Assembly (NCBI GenBank): GCA_025642075.2
Contig: JAODUO010000642.1
Span: 18,501 to 82,500 of the forward strand
Origin: Ridgeia piscesae
Lineage: Eukaryota; Annelida; Polychaeta; Sabellida; Siboglinidae
Length of the DNA: 64,000 nucleotides
Reading direction: 5' to 3'
The position numbers were made by a program, and so were the translations under genes. The notes below the pieces were generated by a model that was not told the DNA's origin, did no database searches, and saw only the letters and a program-made list of their open reading frames with translations. Position 1 is the first letter of the stretch, and each line of letters begins with the position of its first letter. Positions 56,931 through 64,000 of the stretch are shown piece by piece.

Positions 56931-57403
56931 TGCTGAGCATTGACTGGCCTGTCGTTCCCGTGTACTTGCGACTATTAAACGGTTCTTGAAAATGAAAAGA
57001 ATATACAACTTACTGTAGAATGGCTCATATATAATCGGTCTATAGAGGTGATTTGTTCCTGGTTTTACGTCAAATTTGACCTTTGACCGCTGATTTGACC
57101 TTGACTTTAACCCAGTATCCAAAACAATATTCCAGAAATGGACTCCCCATCCTGGAAAACCCTTATAAAGAGGTATTACACGACCCTCTATGTCATCGAG
57201 ATAAAAAGTCGAACATTTGCCGACATTCAAGATGGCCGAGACCGCCATCTTGAATTCTGAGAAATGCTCAAGGTTGCACAAGGTGCAACCAAGCTAATTT
57301 TGCTCTCATAACTATATAAAATACATTTCCATAAAAAACGTTTACAGTAATTAACATTGCAGGGTCTCCTACAGGAAGTATATGAGCGGCAACTTGACTA
57401 CAT

Positions 57404-57588
57404 ACCCTGGTGGAGAGCTATACATTTTGTTTACATAATTCGGGCTGGTAACATTTTGGCATGCCATTTAAAATCTCTAGGCCCCTAGGCCAGTGGATAT
57501 AAAACTTTAATCTCAAGACCTGACCTTCTTGAATGTTATTATTATGACATGATGTCACATTTGTAGATTGGTGTAATTTCTGTTCCAG
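57404..57588. other. Intron end after the transposon
   Basis: Continues the target sequence and ends in the acceptor GTGTAATTTCTGTTCCAG. Confidence 0.5.
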
Positions 57589-57876
57589 ACGTCCTCAGCA
57601 CCAGAGTCAGTCATTCAGTGACTCCAACTGAAGGGATGTCTATGACAATGACTTGTGACATCACAGATGGCAGACCAAGAGTCATCAAACATGTGACATG
57701 GAGGAAAGGACACAACACACTCCCTACTTCTGGTCGTTACAAAATCAGTGACAATGGCAAAGTCCTGACAATAAGTTCACTTGACCACACTGTGGACGAT
57801 GGTAACTACTCTTGTGCTGCAACAAATGACGCTGGGACGGGAAACTTCAGTACAAAGTTTCATTTGCTGGTGAATT
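57589..57876 (+). CDS. Ig-superfamily gene, fourth Ig-domain exon (I/C2-type)
   Basis: TCTGTTCCAG and AATT|GTAAGT bound 96 codons, phase 1 at both ends. Key residues: MTMTCDITDG (strand B Cys), IKHVTWRKGHNTLP (strand C Trp), KVLTISSLDHTVDDGNYSCA (strand F Asp and Cys) and FSTKFHLLVN (strand G), with sequons NYS and NFS. It is the closest relative of the previous exon, sharing long identical stretches at protein and DNA level (for example AATAAGTTCACTTGACCACA). A tandem exon duplication is therefore the source. The function is as for the other domains. Confidence 0.88.
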
Positions 57877-58173
57877 GTAAGTGTGCACCTATTTTAAGTG
57901 AAATGTCAATGCATGTTACTTTAACTGACCTCGTGCTTTATGTTATGCCAATAGTTTGCATTTTTTTGTTCACGTGCTAGTGAGACACTACAGAAATATT
58001 ACAATAAAGATCGACGATTAAGCGACAAAGAAATATATTTGGTAATACTGGATAGAACAGTTTATAATGAATGAAAACCTTTATTTCAGGGTTTACATTT
58101 CTGACACCAATTCCAGTTGCTAAATTTAGGAAGCTAAATTAGCCTGCTCAGGACCATAAAATCTAACTCAAGA

Positions 58174-58202
58174 AATTGTAAGTCAGAAGTTGACTTACAA
58201 TT
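58174..58202. repeat. Perfect 12-bp-arm hairpin
   Basis: AATTGTAAGTCA, five bases, then TGACTTACAATT. Intronic. Confidence 0.8.
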
Positions 58203-58244
58203 GTCACTAGATTTGAGGAAAAAATCAGTAGAAAACGATTTGTG

Positions 58245-58800
58245 TAGCATTACCGGATAATACTTGTTTCACTATATATCAATGTTGTCAATGTCAATGT
58301 TGCAGATAACTGAACTAATATGGTGTATAGACAGACCTATGTGTTGAAGGTCAGCAACTCTAATAACACTATTTATGACATGACCACATGTGTTTGTGAT
58401 AGACTAATATGCAGATTAGTACCGCCGTTATAAAAAATCGATTTGTTTCTATAGCTCGGACAATACTGCAGATAACTGCATAAACAAGATGTACAGATCC
58501 ATGCTTTGATGGTCAGCAATCATTGTATAATTATTCTTGAAATGACCACATGTTTCGTTGGCATACTAGTATGCTAATTAGTGCCGTCATTACAATAAAA
58601 GTGATTTCGTGGCATTTCTCGGACAATATTGTGTCAAACTCGTCCCCATGTTTTCAGTGTCAGGGCTAATTAAGAGACCATTCCTGAAGTAATTACGTGT
58701 GTCTTTGGCATGATATGCAAAATCTAAAGAGCCAGCATTACCGAAAAGTATATTTATTTCACTGTATCTCAGCCAATACTGTAGGTAAGTTGATAGGGGT
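58245..58800. repeat. Degenerate tandem repeat of about 170 bp, three to four units
   Basis: Recurring order of GCCRTTAYWA-type start, TTTCWCT/CTATAGCTC, GGACAATACTG / GCCAATACTG, GGTCAGCAA and GACCACATGT at roughly 170-bp spacing. Intronic satellite-like sequence. Confidence 0.55.
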
Positions 58801-58846
58801 ATTAGGGCATTAATTCACAAAATCGTATTGTGTTTGCGTCCAAAGG

Positions 58847-59760
58847 TTAAGGTAAATCGTCAAAGTCAAACTCGTCCTCGTCTTCTTCCTCGTCTTCTTC
58901 CACTTCATGATCACTAGTGTCCAGGAGACCAACCAGTGAGTTTGTTAGGACAGAACCGCAGGACCACATAAGTTCCAACGCTCCATCGTCAGTTCTTATC
59001 CACCCTTGCCCATCATCGTAGGGTTTCGGCTTTCCCATGATGGCTTCGTTAGCTCACTTGTGCAGACGACATGGTGGTTCAAACATTGGCCGTGCGGCTT
59101 CAAAGCAGACTAGCAGGGAGGGAGGTCGAACTTAGACTTCGAGGTGAGTTTCTCATCCTCCCCCCACCCTCTTGCGCAGGAGTTTGGCATGAAATCGATC
59201 TGATCTATCACAATAATAATGTGATATTTATTTAGTCATAATAATAATAATACGGGTTTTCAACTCACTTCACCTTATGATGAGACGAGTTGATGGGTTT
59301 CCCTTCTATGATCAACACTGCCATCTCGGTTCTCTCTAGCATTGAAGCTGCCTGTTGACCACTCCATACTCGCAGCAGGAGGTAGCACAGCTGCTTCTTC
59401 TTGTTGTCAGTTGCAAGGAACATCTTGATATCATATGGTTGCAGGTCCAGCCAGAATGATCTTCTCTGAACTCCCGCGCATCAACCTATCCTTGACTTTG
59501 ATAGACTCTGGATGGTAATTGTAAATTGAGAACATATATCTCACCACAGGTCGGGGAAGGTTGGCAAGGCATGTCATCCTGGATGAACAGGGCGTTCTTA
59601 GGGTATGGCAGATCTTCTGAGGTGATGCAGAATGACGACTTTGTTCAGTTTAAAAAGACATATGGTGTCCCAAGGTTGGTGGCACAGGCACCAGACGGTA
59701 CTTCATCAGTTCTTCCAAGTCCACTGGACCATCTTGAATCTGAGATGGCCTATCACTATA
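58847..59760 (-). pseudogene. Second FEN/PIN-like transposon-associated ORF fragment
   Basis: On the - strand, DLEELMKYRLVPVPPTLGT (about 59740-59680) is followed by decayed NALFIQD and CGEIYVL pieces, then WLDLQPYDIKMFLATDNKKK, QLCYLLLRVWSGQQAASMLE and TEMAVLIIEGKPIN (59466-59275). Last comes the terminal frame 59038-58847 (DDGQGWIRTDDGALELMWSC with an acidic EEDEEEDEDEFDFDD end). The arrangement, a substrate-box N-terminal piece, a middle helical piece and an acidic C-terminus, matches the broad class of large hypothetical proteins to which the transposon gene at 54460-56930 belongs, but it is a different subfamily. The region is broken by frameshifts and a probable deletion. Confidence 0.5.
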
Positions 59761-59855
59761 AAATAATCAGAAACAAAAGCCATTTAAGTCACTTAAGTCA
59801 CATTTGTTTGAAATTGCATTCCAGCCCTACATACTTTTGGAAGTTCCATGCTTCA

Positions 59856-60340
59856 GTGATGACTCATCCTGTCGCACTTTACTATTACGCTAAATGATTC
59901 GTCCTGAGCTACAGTGATGACTCATCCTGTCGCACTTTACTATTACGCTAAATGATTCGTCCTGTGCTACAGTGATGACTCATCCTGTCGCACTTTACTA
60001 TTACGCTAAATGATTCGTCCTTGCTACATGATGACTCATCCTGTCGCACTTTACTATTACGCTAAATGATTCGTCCTGTGCTACAGTGATGACTCATCCT
60101 GTCGCACTTTACTATTACGCTAAATGATTCGTCCTGTGCTACAGTGATGACTCATCCTGTCGCCCTTTACTATTACGCTAAATGATTCGTCCTGTGCTAC
60201 AGTGATGACTCGTCCTGTCGCACTTTACTATTACACTAAATGATTCGTCCTGTGCTACAGTGATGACTCGTCCTGTCGCACTTTACTATTACACTAAATG
60301 ATTCGTCCTGTGCTACAGTGATGACTCATCCTGTCGCAGT
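59856..60340. repeat. 58-bp minisatellite, about eight copies
   Basis: The unit begins TGATGACTCATCCTGTCGCA and continues through CTTTACTATTACGCTAAATG to ATTCGTCCTGTGCTACAG. Copies start at roughly 58-bp steps from 59858 to 60317, with point changes (CAT/CGT, ACG/ACA) shared between adjacent units. This shows local homogenisation. The frame ending 59897 reads into it. Confidence 0.92.
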
Positions 60341-60519
60341 TTACCTAAAATAAAGACCCTACATAAATGTACTCTTATTATTTACTATGAGCCTTATTTG
60401 TTCAGCTATCTGCAATATTGGCTGAGATGTAGTGAAAAAAAATTTGTTTTAGTAATGTTGGCACTAATTTATATAAAAACGAAACATGGGACATTTTGCT
60501 GACTTGTTAATATAGCAAA

Positions 60520-60522
<3 letters not shown>

Positions 60523-60588
<66 letters not shown>
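60523..60588. repeat. (AT)n microsatellite
   Basis: A perfect 66-bp AT run. Confidence 0.95.
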
Positions 60589-60591
<3 letters not shown>

Positions 60592-61835
60592 TTATTATTA
60601 TGCCACTATGATGTGAAAAGTATATTTCCGAGGGGTGCATGGTACCCCCTCCTTCCAACTAGACTACATCATGAAGGATTTTAAATCATCAGTGGGGAGT
60701 AGATGGGATTATACCCAAACAACTATTAGAAACTGGAGAACAAATTAATTTGCATTCCATTTGGATTGGATTAAATTTGTCAGTGAAAGAGGAATGTTTC
60801 CCTTTCAAATGGAAAGAAGTTTACATTATTGTGTTCATACAAAGACATCAACAGGAGTTGAACGCAAGTTGAAAGCTCTGTCATTTTTTGAGAAATTATC
60901 CCAGTTGAACGCAAGTTGAAAACTGGGACTGTAATTTGAGTCCCTGGCCTGCCCCCTGCAGATTTATGCCTTGCTTAGTTCACTTAAGCCAGAAAGTTTT
61001 AGCCCACACATTTAACCTCTGAAACCCAACCTTTGCACATGTGCCCATGTGACTTTATCTCTGTATATAGATTGGCCTACTGGCTTTAAGAGGGACATTT
61101 GAAAACACCACCATTTTGTGAGGTAGAGTGCCAGTGAGAAGTACGTAGCACAGTCATGTAGACTGGCCACTGGCAACATTGAAAAGATTGGAGCTAAAAG
61201 TATCACATAAATGAACCAAAGAACTGAAGCTGGTAGTGAAGAAGATGCTGGATGGAGTTATTACGCTCTAGGACCATGGCAACTGGATAGCTGGTGGCAC
61301 ATCTGCATTGGAAGCAAAATGGGAGCCTCTTAATGTGAGTTAATTGGTATAACATTTTCAGCATTGAATATCAGCTGATATAACAAAATATGCAGTTGTT
61401 ACCCTATGTATGCTAGTGCATTTGTAACTCATTGACATTATAGTTGATCCATGTTAATCCAGATACCAGTAATGAAAGTAAATTCTAAACATAAATACCT
61501 TTAATGAATGATTCATAATATCTTATCCAGAACAATATTAATGCAGACATATGCTCTGGCCACCAGATTAATTAGATTAACTATTGCGCATACACATGTG
61601 TGTGTGCAGATGCATTTGCTTGCATGTGAGTGCATGCATGCACATGTACATTTGCTTGCATGTGTGTGCTTGCGGGTGTGTGTGTGTATACTCACACACG
61701 TGTGCATATGTTGACATTATATGTAATGTTAAACACATACTTGGCATAGCAACCTGTAAGTTTTTTTCAAATCAGCAACACTGGGAGAAAACATAGAAGT
61801 CATTAGTATATATATCAAGTGGGTGATTAATGCGC

Positions 61836-61866
<31 letters not shown>

Positions 61867-62029
61867 TACGTGCTTATATAGAAATAAATGCTGGCACGTG
61901 TGTGCACCCATTATCAGACACCCATGCACACGTTTTTTTTAATCACTACCGATTTGCATATTTCAGCTTATGCTAATATTGTACAATCTTGCATGCATGT
62001 TTGTATTAAATGTTTCTTTACATTTTCAG
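60589..62029. other. Intron with GT/GC-rich simple repeats
   Basis: Two copies of GTTGAACGCAAGTTGAAA at about 60857 and 60905 foreshadow the minisatellite at 62262. Purine-pyrimidine alternation is dense at 61590-61700 (TGTGTGTGC, GCATGCATGCACATGTACAT) and (CGCACGCA)n at 61832-61868. No supported gene; the small frame 61211-61333 ends at a GTGAGT donor but has no relatives. Confidence 0.5.
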
Positions 62030-62161
62030 TGTTCGCGGCAACCAGGCTGAATCTGGCCAGCAGTGAGTTCACCCGCTCATTGAATGAGAAGATTTACCAC
62101 GCCAGGAGAATTCTGAAACGTCTGGACATTTAAAAACAAAAATGAAGAAATGAAAAATAAA
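62030..62161 (+). CDS. Candidate terminal exon with polyadenylation signal, unrecognised
   Basis: TTTACATTTTCAG is followed by a phase-1 frame of 33 codons (FAATRLNLASSEFTRSLNEK, then IYHARRILKRLDI) to TAA at 62131. AATAAA lies at 62156-62161 and TTTATTGTTGTC soon after. The peptide is basic and probably helical. The phase matches the Ig gene, so it could be an alternative last exon joining after the exon at 57876. It could equally be a remnant of another gene or element. No domain is recognised. Confidence 0.35.
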
Positions 62162-62261
62162 AGAACGGAATCTTTATTGTTGTCATGCTTTGTGAATGCC
62201 AGGGCTTGCATGCATGCCTATGTTCCTACAGACTATACGTGCTTCACCATTCGATACAGTT

Positions 62262-62480
62262 CAGCAAGAGTTGAAAATCAACTGAGATTCAACCGTTGAA
62301 TGCGAGTTGAACGCGAGTTGAACGCAGATTGAACGCGAGTTGAACGCTAGTTGAACGCGAGTTGAACGCGGGTTGAACGCTAGTTGAACGTGAGTTGAAC
62401 ACGAGTTGAACGCGGGTTGAACGTGAGTTGAACACGAGTTGAACGCGGGTTGAAGGCTAGTTGAACGCGAGTTGAAACTC
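62262..62480. repeat. 11-bp minisatellite GAGTTGAACGC, about 17 copies
   Basis: Units GAGTTGAACGC with variants GGGTTGAACGC, TAGTTGAACGC and GAGTTGAACAC run head to tail. Higher-order units of 33 bp are visible (CGTGAGTTGAACACGAGTTG repeated at 62390 and 62422). The - frame here is a Ser/Arg/Phe repeat artefact. Confidence 0.92.
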
Positions 62481-62880
62481 AACTGAGATTCAACAGTTGA
62501 ACCCGAGCTCATTTGCATGTGACATTTTTAACTCGCGTTCAACTCGCATATTTGCATATAGTTGAATCTCAGTTGAGCTTCAACAGTTGAACGCAAGCTC
62601 ATTTGCATGTGAAATTTTCAACTCGCGTTCAACCCGCGTTCAACTCACATATTTGCATATATATGAAGCTTAACTGAGCTTCGACAATTGAACGCGAGCT
62701 CATTTGCATGTGAAATTTTCAACTCGCGTTCAACCCGCGTATAACTCGCATATTTGCCTATAGTTGAAGCTCAACTGAGCTTCAACAGTTGAACGCGAGC
62801 TCATTTGCATGTGAATTTTTCAACTCCTCCATAATTGAAGCTCAACTGAACTTCAGTTGAATTTGGGTTGAACTTCACTG
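62481..62880. repeat. Tandem array of about 110-bp units built from the same TTGAACGC motif
   Basis: Four units contain CTCATTTGCATGTGA, then AACTCGCGTTCAAC, ATATTTGCATATAGTTGA and CTCAACTGAGCTTCAACA. Each unit carries the minisatellite motif in both orientations (GTTGAACGC and GCGTTCAAC), so each can form a hairpin. The array also contains repeated octamer-like ATTTGCAT boxes. Confidence 0.85.
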
Positions 62881-62983
62881 GTTGAAAGTTCTACCTTTTT
62901 TTGTTTGGGTAAACACTGGTGTCTGATTTGAAATTTCACCCGGAATACCATGTGATGTCACGCTGCTGAACATAGTCATGGGC

Positions 62984-62990
62984 TATAAAA
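62984..62990 (+). promoter_or_regulatory. TATA-box-like site
   Basis: TATAAAA in the context GGGCTATAAAAGGACTTTGA is a consensus TATA box. A pyrimidine-rich TTGTGCTTTTACTTTAAG lies about 27 bp downstream. No ORF of note follows before the LINE, so it may be fortuitous. Confidence 0.25.
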
Positions 62991-63059
62991 GGACTTTGAA
63001 CAGTTGTGCTTTTACTTTAAGATGTAGACTTAACACTTGGGCATGTGATGCCACTTCAA

Positions 63060-63399
63060 TAAGATGAGAATTTGCTTGTGCAGGGCCAACATTGTAAAAT
63101 GTTTCTGCATTCCAGTAAACCAAGCAGTTTTTAGAATCATTGAAAACATTTATGTTCTAAAACTAATTTAATTGGACCACATTTAACTTAGGTATTTTTC
63201 ATATATACTTTTTATTAATGCGTATTTTTAATTTATCTCAGTTTTATTTATTTTTAGTGTTTTTATGTCATTTAATATAATCTTGTTTTGATATTATTTA
63301 TTCTCTTAATTGCATCTACAAGTGTACATGTTTCTTAGATGTTGTTTTTATTGATTTTGTAACCACCCATGAATTGGGGACTAGATTTAGTGTTGGCTA
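63060..63399. other. Intron, nothing recognised
   Basis: AT-rich, no features. Confidence 0.4.
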
Positions 63400-63850
63400 A
63401 ATGCACACCTTGCTTACCTTGCTCCTCTTGAAGGCCCTATATCCCTATCTACAAGAGGGCGGCATAGTCCTCCGCCTCCGCTCCTTGCAATCCAGAACCA
63501 TATCCACAGTGACCCCTACCTCACTCATGTACTCTCTGATTTGCTGTTTCCACGTCTTCCTTGGACGTCCCCGTCGTCTGTCACCTGGTAGCGCCAAGTT
63601 CATTGTTCTGCGGGTGACGTTGTTCTCCTCTCGTTGTTGCACCTGCCTGAACCATCGCAGGCCTACACTGTCCATGATCTCGTCGATTGGAGCCGTCTTA
63701 TTTCCACATTCCGGTTGTGCTCCAGCCTTCATACCCCTAGGATCCCAGGAGCATCATTATCTCTGTGGTGGCAATTTTCTTCTTGTTGTTAGTTTTCATT
63801 GCCAAACTTTCACTGCCATATATTAGGGCAAGCATAATGATGACATTGTA
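63400..63850 (-). mobile_element. LINE C-terminal fragment
   Basis: The - strand frame reads VGLRWFRQVQQREENNVTRR, MNLALPGDRRRGRPRKTWKQ and VTVDMVLDCKERRRRTMPP. This is the LRWFGHVxRR...RRRGRPxxxW...A.DRxxWR ending shared by many non-LTR retrotransposons. The upstream portion (63850-63735, MLALIYGSESLAMKTNNKK across a frameshift) fits the preceding segment. It is a 5'-truncated pseudo-copy in the last intron seen. Confidence 0.7.
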
Positions 63851-63933
63851 CACCTTCCTAATTATTATTTAGTATTATTATACTAAATAAGGTATAATAA
63901 TTATTATTCATATTAATAATATGTTAACTTCAG

Positions 63934-64000
63934 ATAAGCCATATGGTCAAGCTACAGTTGCCCCAGAAGATGTCACCGTAGCTGTGGGTGGACAAGTGTC
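63934..64000 (+). CDS. Ig-superfamily gene, fifth Ig-domain exon (start only)
   Basis: The acceptor ATATGTTAACTTCAG at 63919-63933 opens a phase-1 exon reading KPYGQATVAPEDVTVAVGGQ and VS up to the window edge. The segment 'PEDVTVAVGGQVS' is the classic strand A/A'-B opening of an I-set Ig domain, with the strand B Cys expected a few residues later. The frame joins openly to the exon ending at 57876. It is partial because the window ends. Confidence 0.75.

Larger units (their letters stand above)
53837..57400 (-). mobile_element. 3564-bp DNA transposon, about 330-bp TIRs, 3-bp (CAT) target duplication
   Basis: Terminal inverted repeats start TAGTCAAGTTGCC at 53837 and end GGCAACTTGACTA at 57400. 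After a short diverged patch they continue as near-identical inverted copies to about 54165 and 57070, including GCTTGGTTGCACCTTGTGCA and GGTCGTGTAATACCTCTTTA. CAT flanks both sides (53834-53836, 57401-57403). The neighbouring duplicate at 53446-53460 reads CTATCAAACCC, the empty site, against CTATCA(T)ACCC here, which supports the boundaries. The element carries a - strand gene (54460-56930) and an (AT)n tract near the gene's 3' end. A 3-bp duplication occurs in Academ, PIF/Harbinger and CACTA elements. The gene has none of the DDE signatures I would expect of the latter two. Confidence 0.85.

Noticed and set aside
61211..61334. 40-codon + frame ending near a GTGAGT donor (MNQRTEAGSEEDAGW...)
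   Set aside because: The frame stops at TAA one base before the donor, so it cannot be a coding exon in that frame.
62261..62518. 85-residue - strand Ser/Phe/Arg repeat protein
   Set aside because: Produced by the 11-bp minisatellite; no start context or neighbours.

Overview
The window is animal nuclear DNA. Introns have GT/AG boundaries, immunoglobulin-superfamily exons are all phase 1-1, and CR1/L2-type LINEs, DIRS-type tyrosine-recombinase retrotransposons, Polinton-derived sequence, palindromic MITE-like elements and very long (AT)n microsatellites are abundant. The mix suggests a marine invertebrate, with a mollusc or other lophotrochozoan as my best guess. That placement is inference, because nothing here is diagnostic of a species.

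The host gene that organises the right 38 kb is an Ig-superfamily gene on the + strand. Exons lie at 26265-26627, 46360-46665, 52377-52667, 57589-57876 and from 63934 past the window end. Each is one Ig domain, each boundary is phase 1, and the spliced frame stays open across all four junctions. The signal-peptide exon is not seen upstream and the membrane or terminal part lies beyond the window. The introns (19.7, 5.7, 4.9 and 6.1 kb) are filled with mobile elements. A second possible host locus lies on the - strand at about 4040-5900: three candidate exons with good splice signals, the last encoding a membrane-anchor-like segment and a proline-rich tail, downstream of an ETS/CRE-containing CpG-rich stretch.

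Layout. 0.2-3.15 kb: two degenerate LINE pieces (-). 3.15-5.9 kb: candidate split gene. 5.9-13.2 kb: mostly non-coding, with a 1.38 kb inverted-repeat element. 13.4-18.2 kb: a LINE (-) followed upstream by 2.5 copies of a 720-bp tandem repeat that may be its 5' monomers. 18.8-20.3 kb: a CR1 ORF1 with an esterase domain (+). 20.6-24.9 kb: a broken DIRS element. 25-31 kb: first Ig exon, dispersed repeats, and a TIR-bounded mini-element carrying a Polinton-type protease fragment. 31.5-40.3 kb: a second DIRS element with both terminal repeats, split by a 3.2 kb palindromic insertion. 40.8-46 kb: LINE debris. 46-64 kb: the remaining Ig exons, interrupted by foldback elements, a hAT-like MITE, a 3.56 kb DNA transposon with 3-bp target duplication, minisatellites and LINE pieces.

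Most striking is the 3564-bp transposon at 53837-57400. It has about 330-bp terminal inverted repeats and a CAT target duplication supported by a nearby paralogous empty site. It carries a decayed gene whose motifs (DVFVLL, SGCDT) recall FEN/XPG (PIN-like) nucleases. Two further fragments of the same broad gene class lie at 48.6-49.06 kb and 58.8-59.8 kb. Several unrelated elements also share YY1-like AAGATGGCGG motifs. All family assignments come from reading translations by eye; no search was run.
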